A DNA stretch of 29,738 bases from Chara braunii (lineage: Eukaryota > Streptophyta > Charophyceae > Charales > Characeae). The stretch lies in NCBI GenBank assembly GCA_003427395.1, contig BFEA01000119.1:200095-229832 (forward strand). The letters are read 5' to 3'. Shown in pieces: positions 1-8,698 of the stretch. The number at the start of each line of letters is the position of its first letter. Positions within the stretch are counted from its first letter, which is position 1. The notes under the pieces are model-generated. The model saw only the letters and a program-made list of their open reading frames with translations. It had not been told where the DNA came from and did no database searches. The position numbers and the translations under genes are program-made.

Positions 1-2
<2 letters not shown>

Positions 3-67
<65 letters not shown>

Positions 68-68
68 T

Positions 69-102
<34 letters not shown>

Positions 103-106
103 CACA
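3..106. repeat. (CT)n then (CA)n microsatellite
   Basis: About 22 CT units pass directly into about 29 CA/AC units, broken by single changes (a T near 69 and a G near 96). It is a compound dinucleotide microsatellite with no coding content. Confidence 0.97.
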
Positions 107-122
107 TGCCATCGCCCCGCCT

Positions 123-141
123 GCCGCGGCATCGCCGCGGC
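123..141. other. GC-rich inverted repeat
   Basis: A perfect 7-bp stem GCCGCGG (123-129) / CCGCGGC (135-141) encloses a 5-nt loop just after the microsatellite. No gene is adjacent and no function is assigned. Confidence 0.6.
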
Positions 142-185
142 GCGTCTGTGACTTATTGCTTTAAAGTTTGACTAGGTCATTAAGG

Positions 186-859
186 CTGGGAGGTCCCCAT
201 AAGTTTGGGGAGACCCAGTGCTATGTTTATTTTGGATGGCTCTGGAGGCTGAAAAATCCTCATAAGTTTGGGGAGAACCAGTGATGTGGAATTGCATGGA
301 GAGTCGGACCATTTTATAAGTTTAGGTGGTCTGGTTGCTCTGACTTGTGAGGATTAACTGTGATTAACTTTTCAGAAACCAAGCACATTCTGTAAGTTCA
401 AGTGGTTTGGTTGCCTTATTTACTTAGGCGTTCTCATTTTCTTTAGTTCTGAACGAGGAGGTCGGAGTCATTTTATAAGTTTAGGTGTTTCAACCTCTTC
501 CTGCTTTTATTTTAAGGAAATAACTTTGACAGAGAGTCAGACTATTCTATAAGTTTAGGTAGTCTGGCCTAATGCCTCACACATGCTGGAACCCAAAGGT
601 TATAATTTGACTATACTTTATTACTATTTTATTTAAGAACAAGCTAGTCAGACTATTCCAGAAGTTTAGGTATTTAACTATAGCTTATCACAATCTGAAG
701 AGAGTATAACTAAGAGTAGATCTGAGGGTAACTTGGGTCGACTGAGCATTGTTTCTAAAGACGAATGACTCAGTCCTACGCCCGCTTTGAAGATTAAGTT
801 CAGAGAGATATATACAACCTGCTCTTAGACAATTCAGAGTGACTAGAATGACCTAGTCA
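186..859. repeat. Hairpin-rich tract with a conserved loop core
   Basis: At least seven degenerate copies of a core close to ATAAGTTTRGG recur near 199, 262, 314, 391, 474, 548 and 660. Most are flanked by arms that pair with each other although the arm sequence changes: TCCCC/GGGGA (194-211), TCCTC/GGGGA (257-274), CGGACCA/TGGTCTG (305-334), AAACCA/TGGTTT (376-408), a ~16-bp arm pair with G-U wobbles (455-470 / 485-500), CAGACTA/TAGTCTG (538-566) and AAGCTA/TAGCTT (641-686). Two more perfect 7-bp stems without the core follow (GACTGAG 740-746 / CTCAGTC 769-775; TGACTAG 840-846 / CTAGTCA 853-859). A last core copy near 931 has weak arms. No reading frame explains it. Confidence 0.7.
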
Positions 860-1250
860 TGTGCCCAAAGAAGAAGAGAGTAGTTGTGCCCTCTGTTCTG
901 TATATACTCAATGGCTGGGTCAGGCATGTCTCATAAGTTTGGGTGGTCTCACTTCACGCCTTATGTAAGCTTGATATAAAGGGATAAATCATTAAAAGAT
1001 TACGAACTATTGTTTGACGAGGTTCACTTTGGGATGGGGAGAGTACTTAGCTTTGTGGTTTGACCTGCACGTGACTGAGTGAGGTTACTCCTTAGCCTGA
1101 GTTTCAGTTTGATAGGTAGTTACTTTAGTTGCTCGCCACGTGCTACAGCAATAAGAGTTCGTTTTGATTTTTGCATATTCTGACCTTCGTCTATTTGTTT
1201 TACTTCGTCAAATTTTCGCATTTTCTGCAATCTTTTATTATATTTGATTT

Positions 1251-1815
1251 TGTATAAATTTTGATAAGCCACTTTCTCTACTGGAAGCGCTGCCGAAATT
1301 TTTATAAAACCAAAGAGTTAGTCAGATTTTGTTTTTTTCGGAGTCAGGGTCTAGTTTTTCTGCCTTTTTGGCGTAGTAAAAAAATTGAAAAACCTCATTT
1401 TCTAAACAGGGTGCTGCTCAAATGTTTGCTAATTCAGGGAGTTAGACAAAGTAGAACCTTGAGAAGTCAAAGTCATTTTAAATTTTAAACTCAGCTTTGT
1501 ATAAATTTTGGTAAGTTACTTTCTCTACGGGAAGCGTTGCCGAAATTTTTGCAAATCTAAGGAGTTAGTCAAAATGTGACTTTTCAAAGTTCAACTTGTC
1601 TGATTTATATAAATGGCTTAGTAAATTCTGGGAAGTCTAATTTTCTAAAAGGAATACTGCCCAAATTTTTGCTAATTCAAGGAGTTAAACAAAATTCGAC
1701 TTTGAAAAGTTAAAGACTTCTTTTGTTTTCATATTCAGACTAATATAAATTCTGGACAGGCACTTCTCCTACGGGAAGCGCTTCCGAATTTTTTTTAGTT
1801 TAAAGGAATTAGATT
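1251..1815. repeat. Alternating A/B tandem repeat (~245-bp dimer)
   Basis: Five diverged units of ~115-130 bp alternate in type. A units begin with ATAAAT at 1254, 1501 and 1745 and carry CTTTCTCTACGGGAAGCG then GCCGAAATTTTT. B units carry GTAAA at 1376 and 1621, then CATTTTCTAAA...CTGCYCAAATKTTTGCTAATTCA. The A-to-A distances are 247 and 244 bp and the B-to-B distance is 245 bp, so the working unit is an A+B dimer. Both types end in a shared GGAGTTAGWCAAA segment, showing that A and B share an origin. The short open frame inside (1261-1488) is a chance frame. Confidence 0.75.
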
Positions 1816-2344
1816 ATATTTTTGACAGGTCGCAATCCTAGAGAATCTATTCTGTATAGAGGATATCCTGTCAGGGTCCACCTTCCTTTTGATACTCGCT
1901 TAGAGGTAGACTTAGGCTTAGTTAATTAGGATAATTTGAGTGAGATCGTGATACGGGGATTATTTTACATGGACTTATAAATTTAGCTTGGGGATTGACC
2001 TGTCTTGTCGTACGGGTCTTCTTGTTCGATGGTTTCAGGATTTCGGCTAGATATAGTTTGATCCTACGAGGATCATCTTTTCTCATCATTGATAACAAGT
2101 CGGTTGCTGATTCGTCGGTATACGATTCAACTTCAATCCACTCTTGCCACTCAACCTAAAGGCTTTAGCCCTGTGGTTTGATCTGTTTCATTGTGTTTTT
2201 ACCCGGACTTTATTGAATGGTCATTTAACAAAGTTACTGAGTATTTTATTGCTGGAATTATGCGCTAAGGTTGAGGTTTGTATGGTTAAAACAAGAGTGA
2301 GCGCAGAGAATGGCTAAAGTTCACCCTGTGTAGCAGAGGTCGCC
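1816..2344. other. No recognisable feature
   Basis: AT-rich DNA without a long reading frame, an RNA-gene signature or a clear repeat. I see nothing assignable here. Confidence 0.5.
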
Positions 2345-2625
2345 AAACAAATTTTTCCTCTCACCCATATCCGACCCAATCCAAGCCTTCATATATCATG
2401 TATACCCGCATCCAATGCAACCCACGTCATTTTTTTTTTTTTTTACCCAGACCCACCCCACCCGAGCTAATTAATTTTTGTTTGTACTCGTGTCCAGCCA
2501 CACCAAGCATCTGCAGTAGAATCCTTACCCCTACCCAGCCACACCCAGGGCTAAATTTTCTCCACCCGCATCCGGCCGCATCCACGACCAATTTTCACCC
2601 ATTGTCTCGTGGTCTGTCACTCCAT
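2345..2625. repeat. Degenerate CACCC/ACCC-rich repeat
   Basis: The plus strand is a loose series of CACCC, ACCCA and CCCGCATCC words (for example CCCGCATCC near 2406 and near 2566) with an inner T-run (2431-2444). The 89-residue open frame through it (2398-2667) is Pro/His-rich purely because of this composition and is not called as a gene. Confidence 0.6.
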
Positions 2626-3604
2626 CTTCTCCTTCCCAGTTATGCACATGGTTGCTCAAACACTTGACATAGGTTGGCATGTTCCCTCTTGCAGTCTTCC
2701 CAGTCACGGACCTAATTGTGTACTTGCATAGCAGCATATCTCTTTGCTTTCCTCATCCAAAGAATTAGCCCAACCATATACTCCTACCTCGAAATGCATC
2801 TCTCATTGCAATACTGTTCATAGGCTAGGGAAAGTACATCCAAGTTATCTGCTATCTTGCGGATAGGCATACCATCTGATCCAAATCAGCAGAGATAGAG
2901 TAACTGGATTCTTTGTTTGACGTCATCCAATATCAGGGAATCCCCTTTTATCTTCTAAATGATCTCTCAATGCTCGCCTACACCCCTCAATTTCTCGAAT
3001 ATCCCCTGAACTATTTACCCTTTTGTTTGCGCGTGCCTCATGAAGATCTCCATGAAGAGCTCAGGATTACCATTGTAAATTGTGGCGCTCTCTCTTTCAT
3101 ATCATTCCAAAGGCTTCATCCCTCGTGATGTGTCTGTCTCCCCCTCCCTCACCTTGGCATGAATGTCTTTGTAAAGTCAGACCTGCACAACAAACAACAA
3201 ACACGACAAGTACGCAAGGGGTAAGCACAGTGAATGATATCAGGAATCACCCTCACATATAATATGTCTTATGACTTCAAACATACCAAGCAACTCATTC
3301 ATATACATAATTAGCGCACATAGATTCGAAAATACTTCTAGACTTCACTCAAAACTTACTCTTATTCCTTCTAGACCTTACTCTCACGTGTTCGAGTATA
3401 TACTTTATTTTATCAAATTAAATTCCGTTTTAAACTTTTACAACATTCACATCTTCTCATACCACAAACTTCGTCAGTCTCGATCCTGACACTCAATCTT
3501 TTACTCTCCAACCATCAAACTCTTGAGCTGAACTCTCCACAATGCATGACCCTGTACAGTCTCATCCAACGCGCCAGCTGATCTCATCTAACCTTGGCAG
3601 CTAA
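2626..3604. other. Decayed sequence downstream of the minus-strand integrase
   Basis: No intact gene. On the minus strand, broken frames between about 2930 and 2660 read as plausible old coding sequence (a basic stretch like GMPIRKIADNLDV near 2870, and VRDWEDCKREHANLC near 2690), separated by stops. They could belong to the element whose integrase lies at 3620-4355 or to another decayed element. No family is assigned. Confidence 0.3.
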
Positions 3605-3619
3605 ATGACTTCCTCTTAG

Positions 3620-4355
3620 ACCATTTGATGTGTCCCTGATTCTCTCTTACACGGCGTCCACCTGTACACTTCGTATGTCAAGCCACTTCTCAAACGACAA
3701 GTTCACCTCAAAGTCTTGTCATCTCCGGGTTTTCATGCAAATTTCAATAATGAAGGTCGCATGCCTTCCATACTACAACGTAGCTCGCGCATACTTAGTC
3801 GTCCTCCTGACAGTGGTGTTCTCTACGAAGAAATAAACTCTCATGTACTTAGGTCATCAATTGGACCTGCCTTCTGTCCATTTAGCAAGGAGGTTTGTGA
3901 TAGTGTCATGACCTCACTCCAGAGGCGCGTTTGCGGGAGGATGCGCAATCGTCGTATAACTGGCCATAACGCTATACTATGTCCGTAAGGTTTCCACTTC
4001 CGAATAGGTGAACTCTGATCCTCTGTCCATCACAAATTATTTGAATAAGGGGTAACGGAGGTAATACTCCTCAATGCATCTCACCATCATTTCACCGGTC
4101 TTGACTCTACCGTCCACGAATCAAGTGCGCTTATTGCATGCATCGAATATATAGCATAAACTGCAAATCTAGTTGAACAACTGCACCCACTTCACACACG
4201 AGTCTCGGATGCAGCGGCCTTAAAGTTGATCTCTCTTGGCAGGGCACGCTAGACCTGCAATACTTACAGATCATTTTGCCCATGTCTTCCCAATAATAAA
4301 GTTCCGTTATCTTACTTAATCTGCGTCGTGTGCACCCCTGTGCATGCAGGGTCAC
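3620..4355 (-). pseudogene. Decayed LTR-retrotransposon integrase
   Basis: Read on the minus strand, this is a retroviral-type integrase that would join element cDNA to host DNA. The N-terminal zinc-binding region is visible around 4340-4240 (KITELYYWEDMGKM, then CRSSVPCQERS, where the first Cys of the expected CxxC is Ser). VGAVVQLDLQFM near 4190-4160 carries the first catalytic Asp. FVMDRGSEF (4036-4010) carries the second, and HPPANAPLE (3943-3917) the Glu. Exactly 35 residues lie between the second Asp and the Glu, the D35E spacing of the family. VENTTVRRTTKYA and a conserved-looking QDFEVNLSFEKWLDIR follow down to ~3640. Frameshifts and stops, including TGG to TAG, interrupt it. It differs clearly from the integrases of elements 1 and 2, so it is a separate family. 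No LTRs were found. Confidence 0.75.
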
Positions 4356-4795
4356 TATTGCATCGATCTATCGATTCTGCAACAGACAACCTCTTAGGAT
4401 TTCAGCACGGAAGACTTTCTTAAACTCTCCTTCTTCCATCTCATCATCTTCACTTTCCAACATCACATTTTCACCCACAATTCGATTCATATGATTTGTC
4501 GCTGCAGTCTCTTCTGTAAAAGCGTATTTGTGAGGAGATATATTCCTTCAATCAGTTCTTCCTACTTCTCCACCTGAGCGAAACCTTCCTCTATTACTCT
4601 CAATCCTCTCTCAGGCTACGAGTTCTTGCCAATGTCAGATTCATCATCCACCCAAATTCTTCCCTCCTTAAGGATCCTTTTCTTCGAAGTTCTTGATGAC
4701 TCAATGTGGTCACCATACATACGTAGTCGGACAGGGCTAACCACATAGGTTCACAGGCACAGTCGGACAATTGTAATGGACACATATTAATGTGA
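4356..4795 (-). other. Possible N-terminal continuation of the decayed pol
   Basis: Upstream of the integrase on the minus strand, a broken frame near 4526-4425 reads NHMNRIVGENVMLESEDDEM and then an acidic/basic stretch that looks coding in character. It may be the linker before the integrase zinc finger. No RNase H or RT motif was seen, so the rest of pol is missing or unrecognisable. Confidence 0.3.
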
Positions 4796-5650
4796 AATCG
4801 AACATCCTCCTCTTCATTTCCTTCCTCCACCTCTCCTCTTCTTTTCCTTCTTCCTCCTCTTTATTTATTATTATTTTTTTTTAATGCAAAATGTTCATCT
4901 CCACCGTAGCAATCTTCCCCCCTAGCCGTGAACCTCCCCTCTTCCTTTGCCAATCTACCTCCACTTTCTCGATTGAACTCCCCCCATCTCTCGACAAAAT
5001 TATCCTCCTCTTTATCTTCTTCTTCCTCATCTTTGTCATCTTCCTCTTCTTCGTTTTCTCTTGCTCCTCTTTGTCGTCTTCTTTCACGTTTGTTTTTTCA
5101 TCTTTCTCCTCCTCTCTTTATTTCCTTCATCCTCCTCACCTCTTTTTTCCATTCTTCCTCTTCTTCATTTTTTTTTTGTTTTTTTTTAATGCACAAGGTC
5201 AATATCCACGTCATCAATCTTCCCCCCTGCCCGTTGACCTCGCCCCCTCATATTGCCAATCTACCTCCTCTATCCCGATTACACTCCCAATATCTCTCAA
5301 TAAACCTTTTTTTTTTTTTTCCTCCTCCTCCTCCTTCTCTTCTTCATCTTCATCTTCTTCATCTTCTTCCTCCTCATCTTCATTGTCTTCTTCCTCCTCT
5401 TCGTTTTCTCTTCCCCCTCCTCCTCCTCTCTGTTGTCCACTACCTCATCTACTTTTTCTTCCTTCTCTCCTCTTCTTTCCCTTCCTCCTCTTGTTTTTTG
5501 CAAAAAGTCAACCCGCACCATAGTGATTTTGATCCCCCACCCATCTCCCTTTTCCCCTCCTCTAGCCAATCTGCACCCCCATGTTCATTGAACTCCCCCC
5601 ATCTCTCAACAAACTTATCCTCGTCTTCTTCGCTTGCGTCCTCCTCTCCC
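4796..5650. repeat. Pyrimidine-rich tract built from a ~305-bp tandem repeat
   Basis: The plus strand is almost all C and T. Three units start at 4883, 5188 and 5498, each opening with (AA)TGCAMAA...GTCA/TTCA, then AATCTTCCCCCCT or GATTTTGATCCCCCA, then GCCAATCTRCMYCC and CTCCCCCCATCTCTC, and closing with a long TTC/CTC run. The third unit is partial and ends near 5650. Long open frames on both strands (210 and 273 residues plus; 90 residues minus) are low-complexity Ser/Leu/Phe or Lys/Arg products of the tract and are not genes. Confidence 0.75.
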
Positions 5651-5903
5651 TTTACATTGGCTCAACCCTACCCCACCCCAACCCCAAACCCCCACCGCCG
5701 CCCCGACCCCCCTTCCCCCCAAAAAACAATTTGGACATTACAAGTTTAGTACGGAATCCAACAGGTCTCAATAAGCGTTGTCCGATGCCACCATCAGAAA
5801 AAATAGAAATAAAAAGTTGGGCATGTTCGAGGGCATCCGGGTTTGCCAGTTCACCCCCCGTGGACCAGGGCAGGTGATCCAATCTATTCCAAGCCCAGCC
5901 TCA

Positions 5904-5908
<5 letters not shown>

Positions 5909-5934
<26 letters not shown>
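5909..5934 (+). repeat. Poly-A run (26 nt)
   Basis: An uninterrupted run of 26 A follows a T-triplet. It could be the tail of a retroposed sequence, but no flanking duplication or internal promoter was found, so it is listed only as a homopolymer. Confidence 0.9.
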
Positions 5935-5943
5935 CTTTATTTG

Positions 5944-6060
5944 CCAAATCGCATAACACCACCAGAACCTGGATGCAATGTTCAAAGCCTCCCTTCCAAG
6001 TTGGAAAATGCGGCAGTTGAAAGCCAGTGTGGACAGATCGATACGACATGTGTGATGTGC
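5944..6060 (+). repeat. Dispersed repeat, copy 1 (related to 15198-15320)
   Basis: The segment CATAACACCA..., CCAAGTTGG, then a CAGTGTGG word and ACATGTGT matches in order the segment at about 15198-15320. That second copy encodes a cysteine-containing stretch resembling a BED zinc finger. Here the frame is destroyed. The two copies lie on either side of element 1 in the same orientation. Confidence 0.5.
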
Positions 6061-6316
6061 CTACAATGTCTCCACTACACAACATTCTTAAAAGCATCTC
6101 AACCAAGTAACACACCCAATGCATTCAACATGTTCGATCAACCCGAACGGATTCTGTCGAAAATGCAATCGAGATATGGTGTGTATTCATTGCAGTGAAA
6201 CGAGGCCCGACGTTGGAAAGAGTTTAGTTCTAACTGCTTTACACCTTACGAACCAGGCGGTCTCTCCAAAAACGAGTGTTCCTGAACTACTGCATTCCTT
6301 CTAGCTGTATTGCAAG

Positions 6317-6320
6317 GATA
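6317..6320. repeat. Target site duplication of element 1, left (GATA)
   Basis: GATA lies directly before the TG that opens the 5' LTR. The same GATA (15061-15064) follows the CA that closes the 3' LTR. Confidence 0.7.
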
Positions 6321-6368
6321 TGCGAGGGTTTGATCCCTCGGCAAAACCTCATAAGGCCTGGCATCAAG

Positions 6369-6396
6369 CACGTGCCCGCCCTAAGTGAAGGCGGGC
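6369..6396 (+). promoter_or_regulatory. CACGTG box overlapping a LTR stem-loop
   Basis: CACGTG (6369-6374), the plant G-box core bound by bHLH/bZIP factors, runs into a perfect stem GCCCGCC (6374-6380) / GGCGGGC (6390-6396) with a 9-nt loop. The stem-loop is perfect in both element 2 LTRs (18415-18437; 26293-26315) and has one mismatch at 14049-14071. Its role in transcription or RNA processing is inferred only. Confidence 0.5.
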
Positions 6397-6666
6397 CCCC
6401 GACCTGCCCCGAACTTGTTAATTTTTGCAAATTTTGTTCGACGCCAGACAGTTGCCACACACCAGTTGGTTACATCCGCCTTACTCTTGAGAATCCAAAA
6501 TATTTGTGAGCCTTGGACACTTTTCCAGCAACGTGGCCAAAGCCAGGAGCGTCGCACGTTCATGCCTGGGTGGTTGCGCATGCCTAACCAATTCGGTCCC
6601 AAGCCACCGTCTGAACAGCCTGGGCGCAACCACTTTGGTCGAAACTGAAGCTGCTCAAAACTCCGT

Positions 6667-6672
6667 CTCACG
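6667..6672. promoter_or_regulatory. Second CACGTG box in element 1 LTR
   Basis: CACGTG within TCTCACGTGATCGAGGC is kept in the 3' LTR (14345-14350). It is a plausible transcription-factor site. Presence is certain, function is not shown. Confidence 0.35.
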
Positions 6673-6935
6673 TGATCGAGGCAAGGCCAAAGCGCCCGCC
6701 ACTTTCCATATAGGAAAAGGCCGGGTGCATGGGAATGGATTCGGCACATGCAAGCGAGTGGGGAGCTGCTGCTGCGCTAGCGTGTGGGCAAGTGCTCGCG
6801 CGCGTGCGGTTATGCATGAGAAGCAGGGCGCTGCTGTGGGCAGCGCCATAGCCAGCCATAGTCGCGCTGATCTTGGAAGAGGGTCAGCGGAGGTGGTGGT
6901 GGTCTTCGTGTATGGGAAGGAGACGTGGGTAGAGA

Positions 6936-6939
<4 letters not shown>

Positions 6940-6978
<39 letters not shown>
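6940..6978. repeat. (GA)n in the 5' LTR
   Basis: About 39 bp of GA followed by GGAGGAGGAGGA. The matching run in the 3' LTR (14616-14713) is about 98 bp. Element 2 lacks GA repeats at this place. Confidence 0.95.
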
Positions 6979-6981
<3 letters not shown>

Positions 6982-7120
6982 GAGGAGGATGTGAGGGCAC
7001 GTACTTCGTTTTGGCGATAGTCTACAAGGGTCGACATCTTCAAGTACTTCGGTTCTGCTGCTAACGTTAACAGTTGTATTGTCAATTCGTAGGCTGGTAG
7101 TAGCTGCGTATAATTGTTTG

Positions 7121-7133
7121 GGCGCCGCGCGCC
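7121..7133. promoter_or_regulatory. LTR palindrome GGCGC-N3-GCGCC
   Basis: A 13-bp inverted repeat with a 3-nt centre, also found in the 3' LTR (14852-14864) and in both LTRs of element 2 (19228-19240; 27104-27116). The centre varies (CGC, CGA, TGA) while the arms are constant. It is a possible regulatory or structural site of the family. Confidence 0.5.
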
Positions 7134-7334
7134 AAGTAGGAGAAGACCTCTGGATACTTATGTTGGTGATTACGAGAGTATGCTCTCATTGACACTCGGA
7201 TTAGTGTTTTGGTTCTCCATTGGCGTAATACCAGTGCAATTTTACTTTCTGGACAGTGCCAGACTTCCTGGCTTTCGATGTGATTTTGCAATCTGGAATC
7301 TGTCATTTCGTTATTACTCATCTTCCTTGCAATT

Positions 7335-7346
7335 TGGTATCAAAGT
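7335..7346 (+). other. Element 1 primer-binding site (iMet tRNA), mutated
   Basis: TGGTATCAAAGT starts three bases after the LTR. The intact element 2 site is TGGTATCAGAGC, complementary to the 3' end of plant initiator Met tRNA. The two differences are one G-to-A and one C-to-T, both in CHG context. Confidence 0.85.
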
Positions 7347-8698
7347 TGGTTCGAACCCCTCTGTTGGCGGCCTTCGCAATAGTTGTTCAGTGGTTCGCTC
7401 GATAATGGTGGGGCAGTGATAATGCTAGTGCGTTGGTGTGAGGCGGCCCAGTGTCGAGTGAGCGCGCCACAAAGGCTATGTGGCGACATAGGAATGCACG
7501 TAGGATGATGAGAGTTCGCTGACGTGGCAATTTAAGTCGAGGTGGAACTGCATTGCATTGTGGGTTGTGCCGAGGCGTCGACCGGTCGTTATAAATGCAC
7601 GTTTGGTTACTAATGAGAAATTTGCGGTTGGGGGCAGCACAATGAGGTACATTGCTCCTTACCTTATCTACCTTCTTCACTACTTTTTACCGTGAGGAAG
7701 TGAGTTATGTCTTGAGAGTCCTCTCATCGTGAGGTGTCCCGAGTGCTCAACCTTAAGAATCCACGAGTATTGTCTTTGAAGGGCCCTGGACAAAGAGCCA
7801 CAGTCACCATGCCAACCCACTGCGACTAGTACACACATGCTTTGCCGCTTGTCCTTGGTTCTGCTTGTTGTGCAATAGAGGAAACGTGGACTGACCAGTC
7901 CTACATGAGATGCGTACGAGACCGTCTATAAATATTTCTGGCGGATTCGAATTGAATCCTGGCTGTGATTGTCGTCTTGCCTGCGACGTTAAATAATTTC
8001 TAAGGACCTTGTAGAAACACGAAGGCATACTCCCTGCTTTTGAGGACATTGATTTAAAGCTCGAGTGAGCATATCCACCACCCGGTAAGACGCACCTCAG
8101 CGTACGATCGCGCGCTATCTATTGTCTGGGGGTTGGGGCTATCCTGAAACTGCCTCTTGATCAGCCAGATCAATCGGATGTACGGCTCGTTGCACGCGAG
8201 AGTAAACAACGGGCAAGACTAGTCATAAGCGAGTTCCTGGGCACAGGAGTGGACCGATTGCACGCCTTCAAACACACCGCTGAACCAAAGCTTTAGGACG
8301 TCGACATCAAGATACTACTCAAGACGGATACAGGGGGAGGGAAGATAGTAGCAAACAGTTCAATTAGTTATTATTGTAAAATTTCATTTTGCATGCATAA
8401 CTAGCAAATAATTTTATTTTATTTTTGATTAGTTCGTTGTGACAGACGCTGCTAACAACTGACATACAGTTACAGATAGGTAGTACATATCCTTTGTTGC
8501 ATTGCAAGTTGTCTCATACTAGTCAAAAGTAAAATAGAGTTGTTTGTAGGAATCTGAGATCATCTGTTGTTAACGCTCAACTACTTTCTGACAAAATTGG
8601 ACCAAATGTTTATTTTATTTTATTTTAATCGGTTGGTTGCCATGATGCGGTAGGTCCCAGCGAGGACAAAAGTGCATACCGCAGACCACACGTAGCTC
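7347..8698 (+). other. Element 1 untranslated leader (~1.35 kb)
   Basis: Non-coding on both strands, but clearly homologous to the element 2 leader. Shared blocks include GGACTGACCAGTCC (7886-7899, a 5-bp stem with a 4-nt loop), CCGTCTATAAAYATTTCTGG (near 7920, TATA-like), GCCTCTTGATCAGCCAGATC (near 8151), CTCGTTGCACGCGAG (near 8186) and TGCGGTAGGTCCCA just upstream of the gag start. It probably holds packaging and translation signals. Confidence 0.7.

Larger units (their letters stand above)
6321..7331 (+). repeat. Element 1 5' LTR
   Basis: It begins TGCGAGG, aligning with TGTGAGG of element 2, and ends CCTTGCA right before the primer-binding site. Its partner is 14010-15060. Shared marks are GCACGTGCCCGCC near its start, a (GA)n run, the GGCGC-N3-GCGCC palindrome and the closing CTCATCTTCCTTGCA. 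It should carry the promoter and polyadenylation signals, but no convincing TATA box was seen in it. Confidence 0.9.

Noticed and set aside
2531-2737. Minus-strand 68-residue frame
   Set aside because: Driven by the degenerate GGGTG repeat, with no domain.
4891-5749. Open frames of 210 and 273 residues
   Set aside because: Overlapping low-complexity frames in a pyrimidine-rich tandem repeat. They are Ser/Leu/Phe runs without domains.
6321-6340. TTTGATCCCTCG at the element 1 LTR start resembles a tRNA T-arm / B box
   Set aside because: No acceptor, D-arm or A box upstream. The stretch aligns with the LTR start of element 2.
7345-7362. GGTTCGAACCCC next to the PBS looks like a tRNA T-arm
   Set aside because: No cloverleaf can be built around it, and element 2 lacks it at the same place.
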